Assembly (NCBI GenBank): GCA_012031975.1
Contig: JAAUSA010000008.1
Location: forward strand, 1-50,642
From: Alkalinema sp. RU_4_3
GTDB taxonomy: Bacteria > Cyanobacteriota > Cyanobacteriia > Leptolyngbyales > Leptolyngbyaceae
Direction of reading: 5' to 3'
DNA: 50,642 bases
Of this stretch, positions 28,244 through 37,899 are shown piece after piece (within the stretch, counting starts at the first letter, position 1; every line of letters starts with the position of its first letter). Under the pieces are notes generated by a model. The model worked only from the letters and a program-made list of their open reading frames with translations. It searched no databases and had not been told where the DNA came from. The translations under genes and the position numbers were made by a program.

Positions 28244-28968
28244 TTACAGCCGTTGCCCAAGCACACGTTCTAGGACTTGACGATAGCCGCCTTCGACATC
28301 GCCCAGGTCCTGACGGAAGCGATCTTTGTCTAGGACGCGTTTGACCGGATCTAGTTCCCCCTGCTTCCAAAGCCTGCAGGTGTCGGGGCTGATCTCGTCG
28401 GCGAGGATGACTGCCCCGGTGCGATCGCGGCCAAATTCCAATTTGAAATCCACAAGGGTAATTTCACATTGATTGAAAAATCCTTCAGGATTTTGATTGA
28501 TTTCAAGGGCCATTTGGTTGAGCTGGGCCACCTCACTATCGGTGGCCACATTGATTAATTTGATCCGATCGCGGGTCAACAGCGGATCACCCATGGCATC
28601 GTCTTTGAGGTAAAACTCCACCAGGGGATTGGCGAGTATCGTCCCGAGGCCAGGCCCGTCTGCTTACAGAGGCTGCCAGCGGCGATGTTGCGCACCACGA
28701 CTTCCAGGGGGATGATCGTTACAGCCTTAACCCGCATCTGGGTGGGACTGGGCTGGTCCACAAAGTGGGTGGGTACGCCCTTGGCGGCCATCAGCTTAAA
28801 TAGATGGGTAGAGATCGCATTGTTGATTTCCCCCTTGCCCAGGATGCTGCCTTTTTTCTGGGCATTAAAGGCCGTAGCATCATCTTTAAAATGGGTGAGC
28901 AAGATATCTGGATCCTCAGTGGCATACAGAATTTTTGCCTTGCCTTCGTAGAGTTTTTCGCCTGCCAT
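28244..28968 (-). pseudogene. purC: SAICAR synthase (PurC), one frameshift
   Basis: About 241 aa when joined. The first frame from the ATG at 28968 gives KLYEGKAKILYATEDPD, GKGEINNAIS, THFVDQPSPTQMRVKAV and PLEVVVRNIAAGSL, then goes off at TGLASG. The second frame resumes as TILANPLVEFYLKDDAMGDP and runs to LERVLGQRL at 28244. Restoring one C (plus strand) in the CCC run at 28643-28645 repairs it. The enzyme makes SAICAR from CAIR, aspartate and ATP in purine synthesis. Loss should cause purine auxotrophy, so the break is probably an assembly error. Confidence 0.88.
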
Positions 28969-29042
28969 TGCTTTTATGAGACCAATCTTTGTGGTACCAA
29001 TCAGGGGCGTTGAACATTCTAGACGGTTTGCGGACTCGTTTT

Positions 29043-29900
29043 ATGGGCTTTTACCTGGGGCTGGCCATCTGGGGCTACAAAAATTGGCTGGGCGATCTGT
29101 TTCCAGCGGGACTGACCGCACGGGAGTTTCTCGCCTGCTACGGCGATCGATTCTCCGTCGTCGAGGGCAATACCACCTTCTACGCGATTCCCAGCCCTGA
29201 GACAGTCGATCGCTGGGCCGCCGAAACGCCCCCTGGGTTTCGGTTCTGCCCAAAACTCCCAAAGAGCGTCACCCACAATGGATTGCTGCTGCCCTACCTG
29301 GAAGAGGCCGTGGCGTTTGGTGCCCTGATGGAGGGATTGGGCGATCGCCTAGGGCCATTCTTGATGCAGCTACCCCCCAACTACGGCGTGAATCGGCTGG
29401 CGGATTTGCAGGGGTTTCTAACGCAATGGGTCGATCGCACCGCCCGGCCCCTGGCCCTGGAGGTGCGGCATTTGGATTGGTTTAGCGAGGGATGCCGGGG
29501 GGATTTGCAGGATCTGCTGCGGGATCTGGGCCTGGCCCGCGCCATACTCGACACTAGGTCCATCTACAATGCCACGGACAATCCCCAGCAGTACTCCCAG
29601 AACAAGAAACCCCAGGTGCCCGTCCAGCCCCAGATCAGCGCCGACTTTATCCTGGTGCGCTACATCAGCCACCCGATCTGGGAGAACAATCTGCCCTACC
29701 TAGAACAATGGGCCGCCTGGATCGATCGCCAGCTCCAAAACAACATCACCATCTATTTCTTCATGCACTGTCCCCTGGAGGACAATTCCCCCACCAATGC
29801 CCGGAATTTCCAAGCCCTACTGGAATCGAAGGGCATTCCGGTGTCGCCATTGCCTTGGAATCAGATCGAAACGCCACCGGAGCAGTTGGGGTTGTTTTAG
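29043..29900 (+). CDS. DUF72 (YecE-like) family protein
   Basis: 285 aa from the ATG at 29043 (MGFYLGLAIWGYKNW); a longer TTG-started form has no support. The TIM-barrel DUF72 signatures are present: AIWGYKNWLG, FSVVEGNTTFYAIPSPETVDRW, RFCPKLPKSVTH, FLMQLPPNYG, LALEVRHLDWF, and FFMHCPLEDNSPTNARNF at the end. The function of the family is not established. It is divergent from purC with only 74 bases between starts. Confidence 0.9.
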   Translation: MGFYLGLAIWGYKNWLGDLFPAGLTAREFLACYGDRFSVVEGNTTFYAIPSPETVDRWAAETPPGFRFCPKLPKSVTHNGLLLPYLEEAVAFGALMEGLGDRLGPFLMQLPPNYGVNRLADLQGFLTQWVDRTARPLALEVRHLDWFSEGCRGDLQDLLRDLGLARAILDTRSIYNATDNPQQYSQNKKPQVPVQPQISADFILVRYISHPIWENNLPYLEQWAAWIDRQLQNNITIYFFMHCPLEDNSPTNARNFQALLESKGIPVSPLPWNQIETPPEQLGLF

Positions 29901-29910
29901 ATCAATCCGC

Positions 29911-30090
29911 CTAGCGCGATCGCAACCATCGACTGACAATCGGGGGCAAGGGGGGGAGGGGACTAACCGATCGATCAATCTGACTGGGCATATCTAAGTT
30001 TTTTGCCATCTGGGCCACCGGACCTTGAACCAAACAAACCGTGGCATGGACCGCCATCAAAGGCAGCAGCATTCGGGGGGAGAACTGCAT
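29911..30090 (-). CDS. Possible small exported protein
   Basis: 59 aa from the ATG at 30088-30090: a hydrophobic start (MLLPLMAVHATVCLVQGPVA) followed by a Pro-rich polar tail (SVSPLPPLPPIVSRW). It could be a small secreted or membrane-anchored peptide. It lies convergent with the DUF72 gene in an otherwise gene-free 317-base gap. No family is recognised and coding status is uncertain. Confidence 0.3.
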   Translation of the reverse strand: MQFSPRMLLPLMAVHATVCLVQGPVAQMAKNLDMPSQIDRSVSPLPPLPPIVSRWLRSR

Positions 30091-30217
30091 AGCAACCGCA
30101 CAAAAAAATGGGGGGGACAATCAACGCGAGGCAAAGGATGCAAGTACCTTCACCTAGAGAGTGCCCCCCAATTTGGGGTTGTATCAGGGAGTTTGAAATT
30201 TGTTACTGCGAGAGAGA

Positions 30218-30892
30218 TTAGCCTTCAGAGCCTTGCTGGGTCTGGTTCAGGGCATATTGGGCGATCTCCAGGACCAGCTTGGCGCGATCGACCTCGGAAA
30301 GCACTGTCCAATCCTTGGCAATGGTCTCGGCCTTTGCTTCACCGCCGCGCAGGGCGTAGGCCATGGGGCGAGCCATCACGGACAGATCATCGATGTCCCA
30401 CTGGGGTAGGGCCTGCTGGGCGCATTGGATGAGCTGATCGGCCTGGCTGGCAGCGGATTGGGCGAGGCGCTCGGCCTGGCTGGCAATGGTGGCCAGAATC
30501 GCCTGGGGCACGGTGGCAAACTTACGCACCAGCATTGTCTGGAGGGAGCGATCCCAGAGCTGGTCGAGGGTGTTGAAGAAACTATGGGCGCGGGTTTCGA
30601 TCTCGCCATCATCCATCAAATCGGTGAGCTGGGGAGCCTGATCCATGGCATTGAAAAAGTCGGCGCTTTCCGAGGGATTCCAGGGATAGCTGATTTTGCC
30701 GTGGGGCGAGGGGGCGATCTCTACGGAGATGTCGTTGCCATTTTTGAGCAATGTGACATCTCGCTGTTGCACGATGGCATTGTAGAGATCGGTTGAATGG
30801 GGCGCTTCCATGAATTGAGCGGGTTGCTTAGAGTGACTGGTCATAGGGTTAAATCGTGCTGTCCCTGGTAAGTTTGTCGGAGAGTTAGCCAT
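30218..30892 (-). CDS. Conserved hypothetical protein (helical, acidic)
   Basis: 224 aa from the ATG at 30892; an internal ATG at 30844 (MTSHSKQPAQF) is an alternative. The visible pattern is IVQQRDVTLLKNGNDISVEIAPSPH near the front (split here only for description), WNPSESADFFNAMDQ, and a long Ala/Gln-rich helical region (AILATIASQAERLAQSAAS), ending in LEIAQYALNQTQQ. There is no signal peptide or membrane helix. Codon use agrees with neighbours. I do not know the family. Confidence 0.65.
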   Translation of the reverse strand: MANSPTNLPGTARFNPMTSHSKQPAQFMEAPHSTDLYNAIVQQRDVTLLKNGNDISVEIAPSPHGKISYPWNPSESADFFNAMDQAPQLTDLMDDGEIETRAHSFFNTLDQLWDRSLQTMLVRKFATVPQAILATIASQAERLAQSAASQADQLIQCAQQALPQWDIDDLSVMARPMAYALRGGEAKAETIAKDWTVLSEVDRAKLVLEIAQYALNQTQQGSEG

Positions 30893-31205
30893 GCTTGTTG
30901 AGGTGATCTACAACCGCACCCACTCCGATTCCGCAATCTGCATTTAATTTACCCCGCCTGGGCTGATTCGATCGGATCGGCCTGTAAAAATCTAGTCGTT
31001 TTGGGGCAGCTCTGTATTAGAGTATGGGTGATTAAGGCAAGGGTTGGTTTACCTTGTATCCATTTTAGCAATTGAAGCTGTGTCTCAAGCCAGCCAGTTC
31101 GTAAACCCTTTAAAAAATCAACTCAGAAAGGACGATTCCCTGGGGTTAGCTTAACCTCATCATGCTACCTCTATATACATCTGTACTTCCTTCGATCTAA
31201 CTGCC
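30893..31205. other. Gene-free divergent region upstream of the TPR gene
   Basis: A 313-base gap that separates the hypothetical minus-strand gene and the TPR gene. It holds a short palindrome ggttagcttaacc at 31144-31156, 50 bases before the TPR ATG, which could be an operator. Nothing else was recognised. Confidence 0.35.
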
Positions 31206-31682
31206 ATGTTCCATTCTTCTACGGTTGTTGAACGACTCCTGCAAGATCTGAAGCACCAAGAGTCCACTGTCCGTGAGGCTGCGACTCAAACACTCTGGCG
31301 GCTTTGGTTTGAACAAAAGGGTGCCATCGGCCTCCAACTGCTCCAGCGCTCCCAGGAACTGCTCAATGCTGGGGAACTGCAGGAAGCGGAGCGGGCATTA
31401 ACCCATGTGATCCAGTCCATGCCGGACTTTGCCGAGGCTTGGAATCGACGCGCCGTGCTCTACTTCATGCAACGTCAATACCTCCTGGCCCTAGATGACT
31501 GCCATCAGGTGGTACGCCTGAACAAAGCACATTTTGGTGCCTGGCATGGCCTAGGCCTCTGTCACGCTGCCCTCGGCCAGTATCAAGAGGCGATCCAAGC
31601 CTTCAGGCAGGCCCTCTTGCTCCAGCCCCATTCCCTAGAAAACCAGCGGCAAATCTTAGAATGTACGGCCTGCCTCAACTAA
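31206..31682 (+). CDS. Tetratricopeptide repeat protein
   Basis: 158 aa. At least three TPR units are visible: LLNAGELQEAERALTHVIQS, AEAWNRRAVLYFMQRQYLLALDDC and AWHGLGLCHAALGQYQEAIQAF. The N-terminal 35 residues resemble a HEAT-like helix pair (LLQDLKHQESTVREAATQTLWRL). There is no signal peptide, so it is cytoplasmic. It is a protein-interaction scaffold; the partner cannot be inferred. It is followed by thf1 on the same strand, 105 bases away. Confidence 0.85.
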   Translation: MFHSSTVVERLLQDLKHQESTVREAATQTLWRLWFEQKGAIGLQLLQRSQELLNAGELQEAERALTHVIQSMPDFAEAWNRRAVLYFMQRQYLLALDDCHQVVRLNKAHFGAWHGLGLCHAALGQYQEAIQAFRQALLLQPHSLENQRQILECTACLN

Positions 31683-31787
31683 GGAGTGGGATAAACTCCC
31701 CTTGAATAATGATCCCGCGAGGCGACACAATTGTTAATATGGTATAGGCCTTGAAGTTCTCCCTAGATTTAATTGTTGGATCCTCTT

Positions 31788-32492
31788 GTGAATAATTCTG
31801 TCCGGACTGTATCCGACGCAAAGCGTGCTTTTTACGGCACCCATACCCGGCCCATCAACTCGATCTACCGTCGTGTGGTGGAGGAATTGATGGTGGAGAT
31901 GCATCTATTGTCCGTGCATCAAAACTTTGTCTATGACGCGCTGTATGCCCTTGGGATCACAACGACCTTCGATCGCTTCATGCAGAGCTATCGGCCCGAA
32001 TCTGATGTGGCCCCGATTTTCAGTGCGCTCTGTAGTTCGGTGGGTCTAGACAGTGCCAAGGTGCGCAGTGATAGTGAGCGGCTGCTGGGCGCTCTAGCGG
32101 GGGCCAGTTGGGAGGGCCTGCTCAAGGGGGATGTCTCCGGGGAACTCGGGACGGTCATGGGCCAGGTGCAAAACAACCCTAACTTCAAGTACAGCCGTCT
32201 GTTTGCCATTGGCGCCTACCGGGTGATGGAGGAAATCGATGCCGATGCCCTCAAGGATAATGAGAAGTTTAAGACGGCGGTGGAAGCCGTTGCCACCACG
32301 TTGAAGCTGATACCCGATAAGGTTCAGAAGGATCTCGAACTGTACCGAGGCAACCTAGACAAGCTGAATGCAGCGGCGGTGGCCATCGCCGATACGATCG
32401 CGGCCGATCGCAAGAAGCGCGCTGAGCGGGAACAGGAAAGGGCAGCGGCGGCGGAAAAGGCCGAGAAGAAGGACGAAACCACGGCAGTATAG
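31788..32492 (+). CDS. thf1: Thylakoid formation protein Thf1/Psb29
   Basis: 234 aa with GTG start at 31788 (VNNSVRTVSDAKRAF), which fits the family N-terminus better than the TTG 15 bases earlier. Conserved blocks are HTRPINSIYRRVVEELMVEMHLLSV, FVYDALYALGITTTFDRFMQSY and YSRLFAIGAYRVMEE (quoted in part). A charged coiled-coil tail rich in Lys/Glu follows. Thf1 takes part in photosystem II repair and thylakoid biogenesis together with FtsH. It ends in a bidirectional terminator shared with the aldolase gene. Confidence 0.93.
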   Translation: MNNSVRTVSDAKRAFYGTHTRPINSIYRRVVEELMVEMHLLSVHQNFVYDALYALGITTTFDRFMQSYRPESDVAPIFSALCSSVGLDSAKVRSDSERLLGALAGASWEGLLKGDVSGELGTVMGQVQNNPNFKYSRLFAIGAYRVMEEIDADALKDNEKFKTAVEAVATTLKLIPDKVQKDLELYRGNLDKLNAAAVAIADTIAADRKKRAEREQERAAAAEKAEKKDETTAV

Positions 32493-32494
32493 CC

Positions 32495-32521
32495 TCTGGT
32501 AGGGGCGCGTATCCCGCGCCC
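32495..32521 (+). repeat. 27-bp dispersed repeat, left arm
   Basis: This sequence begins with tctggtaggggcgcg. Its exact reverse complement is at 32663-32689, and a one-mismatch direct copy is at 47627-47653. It holds an internal 7-bp hairpin (gggcgcg with cgcgccc). It starts 2 bases after the thf1 stop codon. Confidence 0.85.
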
Positions 32522-32570
32522 GCTATCTATGCGATCGCGGATCACCCAAAATCTATGCAATAACAAATTA

Positions 32571-32600
32571 AAAACCAGGGCAATCGATCGCCCTGGTTTT
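32571..32600. terminator. Bidirectional terminator between thf1 and the aldolase gene
   Basis: A perfect 11-bp stem, 32571-32581 with 32590-32600, with loop aatcgatc. Four A residues lead in and T residues follow on both readings, so it can stop transcripts from thf1 (plus) and from the aldolase (minus). Confidence 0.82.
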
Positions 32601-32662
32601 TATTGATTCAGTAGGTTCTGGGTTGGAGCCGCTGAAACGTTAATTGTTTGATGCAAAGGCAA

Positions 32663-32689
32663 GGGCGCGGGATACGCGCCCCTACCAGA
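32663..32689 (-). repeat. 27-bp dispersed repeat, right arm
   Basis: Perfect reverse complement of 32495-32521. It ends 5 bases before the aldolase stop codon region. Together the two arms enclose the bidirectional terminator symmetrically. Confidence 0.85.
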
Positions 32690-32694
32690 ATTGA

Positions 32695-33765
32695 CTAAAC
32701 CTTGGCTGCAACTTGCTTCAGGTCACCCTTGGCATACTTGCGGCTGAACTCTTCCATGCTGACCTGTTTGATCTTGCTGGCTTGACCCGCAGACCAGAAC
32801 TCTTGATAGCGATCGGCACAAACCTTCTGCATGTACTTAATCGAAGGCTTCAGGAAGTGGCGAGGATCGAATTCCTCGGGCTTCGCCAACAGCGCTTCAC
32901 GGACAGCAGCGGTGATCGCCAAACGGTTGTCGGTGTCGATGTTGATCTTGCGGACGCCGTTTTTGATGCCCTTTTGGATTTCTTCGACAGGCACGCCGTA
33001 GGTTTCGGGGATCGCGCCGCCCTTGGCGTTGATCAAGGCGATCAAGTCCTGGGGAACGGAGGAGGAGCCATGCATGACCAAGTGGGTGTTGGGCAGGCGC
33101 TTGTGGATCTCAGCAATCAAGCTGATCGCCAGGATTTCGCCCGTGGGTTGGCGGGTGAACTTGTAGGCACCGTGGCTGGTGCCGATCGCCACGGCCAAGG
33201 CATCCACTTGGGTACGCTCAACGAACTCAACGGCTTCATCGGGATCCGTCAAAAGCTGGGATTCATCCAGCTTGCCTTCAAAGCCGTGGCCATCTTCCGC
33301 TTCGCCCATGCCTGTTTCCAAGGAACCGAGGCAGCCGAGTTCGCCTTCGACGGATGCGCCGATGGAGTGGGCCACTTTCACAACTTCCGCTGTGACGTTG
33401 ACGTTGTACTCAAAGGTGGAAGGCGTCTTGGCATCGGCACCCAAGGATCCATCCATCATGACGGAGGTGAAGTTGTTCTTGAGGGCGGTGTAGCAGGTTG
33501 CGGGCTCATTACCGTGATCCTGGTGCATCACGATGGGGATATGGGGGTAGGTTTCCACCGCCGCCAAGATCAAGTGGCGGAGGAAGTTCTCACCAGCATA
33601 GGTACGAGCACCGCGAGATGCTTGCAGAATCACGGGGCTGTCGGTTTCATGGGCAGCCTGCATGATCGATTGGATCTGCTCCATGTTGTTGACGTTGAAG
33701 GCCGGAATGCCGTAGCCATTTTCCGCCGCATGATCCAGCAGCAATCGCATAGGTACGAGCGCCAT
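32695..33765 (-). CDS. fda: Fructose-bisphosphate aldolase, class II (Calvin cycle type)
   Basis: 356 aa from the ATG at 33763-33765, preceded by a strong AGGAGGA ribosome site; a longer open frame upstream is not aldolase-like. Class II features: zinc-binding His in [35 protein letters not shown]-type block [16 protein letters not shown], His in GTSHGAYKF, and HGSSSVPQ. It condenses triose phosphates to fructose-1,6-bisphosphate (and sedoheptulose-bisphosphate). It is convergent with thf1. Confidence 0.95.
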   Translation of the reverse strand: MALVPMRLLLDHAAENGYGIPAFNVNNMEQIQSIMQAAHETDSPVILQASRGARTYAGENFLRHLILAAVETYPHIPIVMHQDHGNEPATCYTALKNNFTSVMMDGSLGADAKTPSTFEYNVNVTAEVVKVAHSIGASVEGELGCLGSLETGMGEAEDGHGFEGKLDESQLLTDPDEAVEFVERTQVDALAVAIGTSHGAYKFTRQPTGEILAISLIAEIHKRLPNTHLVMHGSSSVPQDLIALINAKGGAIPETYGVPVEEIQKGIKNGVRKINIDTDNRLAITAAVREALLAKPEEFDPRHFLKPSIKYMQKVCADRYQEFWSAGQASKIKQVSMEEFSRKYAKGDLKQVAAKV

Positions 33766-33943
33766 AGAGAGTCCTCCTAAAGGGTTTGGGTCCGCCAGCG
33801 GTTGTCCGCTAGCAGTGGTTGGGTAATTAAATCCTGTAATTAATCTTAAACGAATACGGGATCGACGAAGAGGAGGATTTGATAGGTAGAAATAGCCATC
33901 AGAATAACTGATAGTTATTGGGGTTTTCGATCGATTCAATCTA

Positions 33944-34720
33944 TCAAACCTGGCCCGCTATGGTTTGCTGCACGACATCCAGGGGCAAACCCAGGGCATC
34001 GGCGATTTGCTCGGGCGTTAGTCCCAGGGCCTGGAGCTTGGGAATGGCTTGGGTTTGGGCGGATTCGGCGCGATCGGCTCGCTGTTCGGCCTGCTGGCGG
34101 CGCTGGTCTATTTCAACCGGGGACAGAAACTTCTGGCCATTGGGTGCAAACACCTCTAAATTCCCTGGCTGATGCATAAAGCGGATCCCCAAGCGAGGGC
34201 TGACCCAATTGTGCATCGTGGGAATTTCGATCAGGTGTTTACCACCGCGCTGGTAGCCCGTGAGGCGATTGCGATCGGGGTCATAGATATAGTATTCCTC
34301 CACCCCAAACCGCTCATAGAACAGGAGCTTGCGGGCCATTTCCGATGGGCGATTGCCGGGGGAGAGGACCTCAAAGACAACCTGGGGAGGGATATTGCCT
34401 TCTTTCCACTGCTGGTAGGAGCCCCGATCGCCCTTAGGCCTACCAAACGCCACCATGGTGTCGGGGGCAAGCCTGGTTTTGTTGTCGCCTTTGATTGGGT
34501 ACCAGAGCAAATCACCAGCAACAAAGACATCTGGATTTGTGGCAAGGAGAATTTCTAGGTTTTCCTTAAATAGGACAATCCAGTCGAACTGCTTGGTGTT
34601 ATCGGACATGGGCTGGCCGTCGGAGTCAGGATAGACAGTCAAATCCTCTATGCCGTCATCTGGCATAGCTTGGACCGGAGGATTTGTGGGGAGATTCAAA
34701 GTCTGCATATCTGACAACAT
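33944..34720 (-). CDS. Uma2 family endonuclease-like protein (DUF820)
   Basis: 258 aa. The DUF820 PD-(D/E)XK-like core contains [34 protein letters not shown], the catalytic-type [15 protein letters not shown], and [16 protein letters not shown]. The tail is an Arg/Gln-rich coiled coil ([15 protein letters not shown]) ending in a helical [20 protein letters not shown] motif. These proteins are highly expanded in cyanobacteria; their role is unproven although the fold suggests a nuclease. It lies upstream of the aldolase on the same strand, 178 bases away. Start may be 34720 or the ATG at 34708. Confidence 0.88.
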   Translation of the reverse strand: MLSDMQTLNLPTNPPVQAMPDDGIEDLTVYPDSDGQPMSDNTKQFDWIVLFKENLEILLATNPDVFVAGDLLWYPIKGDNKTRLAPDTMVAFGRPKGDRGSYQQWKEGNIPPQVVFEVLSPGNRPSEMARKLLFYERFGVEEYYIYDPDRNRLTGYQRGGKHLIEIPTMHNWVSPRLGIRFMHQPGNLEVFAPNGQKFLSPVEIDQRRQQAEQRADRAESAQTQAIPKLQALGLTPEQIADALGLPLDVVQQTIAGQV

Positions 34721-34893
34721 TGCACAGGTCCCAACGGATTGTCTTCATCCTAACGGGATAGACCCAGGGATAGAGCCGATCGATTCTAAAGAAATGCGAT
34801 CGCTCAACCGCCCTTTGCCCTGGGAGGTTTCTAAAATAACAACAGTACCCATGGGGGTGCAATCGCCTCATATCCCAACCATCACCAATCCCT

Positions 34894-35367
34894 ATGACAA
34901 CCACCCAAGAGCAAACCTATCCCCAAACCACCGATCTCGGTCCCGATGACTATGTGGTACTAGGTTTGGCCACCTGTTTCCTGAAGGAGGCGGGCGAGGT
35001 GACCCCTGTTAAGGTGCTAGAGCCCATCCCCAGCGCCTGCCTGGAAACCCTGGTCAAGGGAATCCCTACCTCCTATGAATGGGCGATCGCCACCACCCTC
35101 GGCACTATTCTCAACGCCGATGGCCCCCAACTGCCCCAGGGCATGCAGGAAGAATCGCAGCTAGGTAAGGACTTCGCCTACCGGGCCACCGCTGCGGCGC
35201 GCAGCTACAAGTCCCACCCCAATGCCTGTGAGCTCCTGCCTTTGGGCGATCGCCGATCGGACTTCAACTTCAACCTCGATCGCAAGCGGGTGCTCAATCC
35301 CAAGGACAAGCTGGTGACGGCGGCGGACAATGTCAAACAGCATGCCCATACGCACAAGGTGCTTTAG
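34894..35367 (+). CDS. Conserved hypothetical protein (cyanobacterial)
   Basis: 157 aa, soluble, without a signal peptide. Blocks are DLGPDDYVVLGLATCFLKEAG, VLEPIPSACLETLVKGIPTSY, GKDFAYRATAAARSY and LNPKDKLVTAADNVKQHAHTH. The absence of domain signatures prevents a functional call. It is followed 29 bases later by an NlpC/P60 peptidase gene on the same strand, so co-transcription is likely. Confidence 0.68.
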   Translation: MTTTQEQTYPQTTDLGPDDYVVLGLATCFLKEAGEVTPVKVLEPIPSACLETLVKGIPTSYEWAIATTLGTILNADGPQLPQGMQEESQLGKDFAYRATAAARSYKSHPNACELLPLGDRRSDFNFNLDRKRVLNPKDKLVTAADNVKQHAHTHKVL

Positions 35368-35396
35368 ATTGGTAGAGTAGGTTTCCTGTTTGAACT

Positions 35397-36077
35397 GTGG
35401 CTATGTTGTATCGGGCTAAGGCGAATCTCAATCTCTATTCCTCCACGGAGCTCAACAGCCTTGCCACCCAGGCAAGGGCTGGCAGGTTATTGCGGCTGCC
35501 GCCGGAATGGGAGGTGGGGAAGGAGCCCTTGTTGGTGACGCTGGTGGAGGATGACTATCCAGCTTGGCTAAACCCGGCGGACGAAGCCAGCCTGGCCCCC
35601 ACGGATGAAGCCTACCGCTATAGCCCACTGAGTGAGGCGGAAATCCAGACGCGGATCCCAGCGGTGATTGCCTTTGCCGAGGCCGCCTATAAAACCCCCA
35701 ACGAGTACCTTTGGGGCGGCACTGTGGCGCCCAACTATGACTGCTCTGGTCTCATGCAGGCGGCCTTCTGGTCCGAGGGCATTCAGTTACCCAGGGATGC
35801 CTACCAGCAGGAGGGGTTTGTTCAGCCTGTGGCCCTAGAGGACTTGCAGGTGGGGGATTTGGTGTTTTTTGGTCCCGCCGAGAAGGCGAAGCATGTGGGG
35901 CTGTACCTGGGCGAGGGCCGCTATATTCATAGTTCTGGCAAGGACATTGGCCGCAATGGCATTGGCATTGACGAGCTGCGGCTCGATGGAGAGGAGGTCA
36001 GCCGCAATTATTTTTCCCAGTGGCGGACTGGGGGACGGGTGGTGGAGAGCTATCGATCGAAGCATATTAATGTTTGA
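35397..36077 (+). CDS. NlpC/P60 peptidase with N-terminal SH3b-like domain
   Basis: 226 aa from the GTG at 35397 (or ATG at 35403). The N-terminal ~75 residues (YRAKANLNLYSSTELNSLAT, EPLLVTLVEDDYPAWL) form a bacterial SH3-like domain. The catalytic domain carries Cys in NYDCSGLMQAAF (about residue 116), His in AKHVGLYLGEG and the third residue His in RYIHSSG. The layout matches cyanobacterial gamma-D-glutamyl-diamino acid endopeptidases involved in peptidoglycan turnover. No signal peptide is visible, consistent with a cytoplasmic recycling role. Confidence 0.9.
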   Translation: MAMLYRAKANLNLYSSTELNSLATQARAGRLLRLPPEWEVGKEPLLVTLVEDDYPAWLNPADEASLAPTDEAYRYSPLSEAEIQTRIPAVIAFAEAAYKTPNEYLWGGTVAPNYDCSGLMQAAFWSEGIQLPRDAYQQEGFVQPVALEDLQVGDLVFFGPAEKAKHVGLYLGEGRYIHSSGKDIGRNGIGIDELRLDGEEVSRNYFSQWRTGGRVVESYRSKHINV

Positions 36078-36101
36078 AGAAAGAAGAAAGAAGAGAGAAG
36101 T

Positions 36102-36890
36102 TTAGTTTTTGATACCTGTGGCAGCAATGCCCCGGATGAACTGCTTTTGGCCAATCAGAAACAGACCCACCACCGGAATGGTGGTAATTGTCACTGCTGC
36201 CATCATCAGCGCCCAGTTATTGGTAAATTCCTCTTGAAACGCCGCCAGGGCCAACTGCACCGTTTGCAGCTCCGGCTTGGTCGTAAACACCAGGGGTTTG
36301 AACAGATCGTTCCATTCACCGATGAAGGTGAACAGGAAGAGGGTGACTAGGGCCGGACGGGCGAGGGGCAGTAGAACTTGCCAGAGCACCTGGAGACGAT
36401 CGGCCCCATCCAGCATAGCCGCCTCCTCAAGCTCAATGGGCACCGACTGAAAAAACTGCCTCATCAGAAAAATACCAAACCCGTTGGCCGCCGTCGGCAG
36501 AATCAGTGCGCCATAGGTATTGATCAGATGGCCCGCCTTCAGCAGCAGAAAAATCGGAATCACCAACATCTGAAACGGAATCACCAAAGTCGCCAGCAAG
36601 ATCAGCAGCAAACCCCGCTTGCCCCAAAACTGAAACCGGGCCAGGGCATAGCCCGCCAGGGTCGATGTGAAAATCTGCAAAGCCGTCACGCAGAGCGCCA
36701 CCGCCGTCGAATTGGCAAAGGCCCGTAGAAACCCACCCCGCCGCCAAGCCTCCTCGTAGGCGGAGAGCGAAAACCCTGCCTCTGGGAAAAAAGACATGAC
36801 CACCACGGCAATCAGGGGCAACAGCATGGCGATCGCCCCCACAATTAATACAAAGGTGAGCCCTGGGGCGTAATGACGTGGTTTTGACAT
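36102..36890 (-). CDS. Carbohydrate ABC transporter permease (MalG/UgpE type)
   Basis: 262 aa from the ATG at 36888-36890 (MSKPRHYAPGLTFVL); the open extension upstream is not membrane-like. Six hydrophobic helices are visible. The EAA loop that contacts the ATPase is ELEEAAMLDGADRLQVLWQVLLPLARPAL (quoted by its core EAAMLDGA and P). It imports sugars or polyols with a second permease, a binding protein and an ATPase, none of which is in the window. It is divergent from ado and thus probably has its own promoter. Confidence 0.88.
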   Translation of the reverse strand: MSKPRHYAPGLTFVLIVGAIAMLLPLIAVVVMSFFPEAGFSLSAYEEAWRRGGFLRAFANSTAVALCVTALQIFTSTLAGYALARFQFWGKRGLLLILLATLVIPFQMLVIPIFLLLKAGHLINTYGALILPTAANGFGIFLMRQFFQSVPIELEEAAMLDGADRLQVLWQVLLPLARPALVTLFLFTFIGEWNDLFKPLVFTTKPELQTVQLALAAFQEEFTNNWALMMAAVTITTIPVVGLFLIGQKQFIRGIAATGIKN

Positions 36891-37112
36891 GGGTTGTTGT
36901 TTGGGGGGGATCACCAATAGAGTCAAGTCACATAGTTGTATCAAGATTCTGCCATAGCTGGAAAACTCAGGTAATTTGCTCCGTTCATCCCTGACCAGAA
37001 GATGTACAGTGGTGGATGGGATTTCTTGTGACATATTCTTAATATTTCATTGCCCACCAGAAAACCGCAGGGTCTTTCTGGATCCATTTTTAACGATGAG
37101 GAGCGAACGATA

Positions 37113-37808
37113 ATGCCGCAGCTTGAGGCCACGCTTGAACTCGACTTTCAAAGCGACATTTATAAGGATGCCTATAGCCGAATCAACGCTATTGTGATCG
37201 AAGGCGAAGAAGAGGCCTATGCCAACTACAACCAGCTCTCCACCTTGATGCCCAAGGACGCAGAGGAACTGGTGAAGCTGGCGAAGATGGAGTTTAAGCA
37301 TAAAAAAGGGTTTGAAGCCTGCGGTAAGAATCTGAATGTTTCCCCCGACATGGGCTTTGCCCGTGAGTTTTTTGCGGCCCTCCATGGTAACTTCCAGTCA
37401 GCTGCGGCAGAGGGCAAAATTGTCACCTGCCTGCTGATTCAGTCCTTGATCATTGAATGCTTTGCGATCGCGGCCTACAACATCTACATTCCCGTAGCCG
37501 ATGCCTTCGCGCGCAAGATCACCGAAGGGGTGGTCAAGGATGAATACATGCACCTAAACTACGGCGAAGAATGGCTGAAGGCTAACTTTGACACCGCCCG
37601 CGCGGAACTCGAAGAGGCCAACAAGGTCAACCTGCCCTTGGTGTGGAGCATGCTCAATCAGGTGGCTGATGATGCCAAGAAATTGGGCATGGAGCGTGAG
37701 GCCATGGTGGAAGATTTCATGATTGCCTACGGGGAAGCCCTGGCAAACATTGGCTTCACCACCCGCGACATCATGCGGATGTCTTCCTACGGGTTGGCGG
37801 CTGTGTAG
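37113..37808 (+). CDS. ado: Aldehyde-deformylating oxygenase (alkane synthesis)
   Basis: 231 aa, the normal length, from the ATG at 37113 after a GAGGAG ribosome site. The di-iron ligands are all present: Glu32 in [11 protein letters not shown], Glu60/His63 in [11 protein letters not shown], Glu115 in [14 protein letters not shown], and Glu144/His147 in [13 protein letters not shown]. It converts fatty aldehydes from Aar to alkanes and formate in the cytoplasm. It is followed by aar on the same strand with a hairpin in between. Confidence 0.96.
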   Translation: MPQLEATLELDFQSDIYKDAYSRINAIVIEGEEEAYANYNQLSTLMPKDAEELVKLAKMEFKHKKGFEACGKNLNVSPDMGFAREFFAALHGNFQSAAAEGKIVTCLLIQSLIIECFAIAAYNIYIPVADAFARKITEGVVKDEYMHLNYGEEWLKANFDTARAELEEANKVNLPLVWSMLNQVADDAKKLGMEREAMVEDFMIAYGEALANIGFTTRDIMRMSSYGLAAV

Positions 37809-37899
37809 CCCGTTGGCTTGAATGGCTGGATCATCCGCTTGCCTCTTCTAGGAATGATTGCCTAGGGGCATCGGATGGTCTATTTTGAGAAAGGTTTTG

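Noticed and set aside
32713-33780. Long open frame (355 codons) on the plus strand
   Set aside because: It is the exact antisense of the aldolase gene, which has full family conservation; shadow frames are common in GC-rich DNA.
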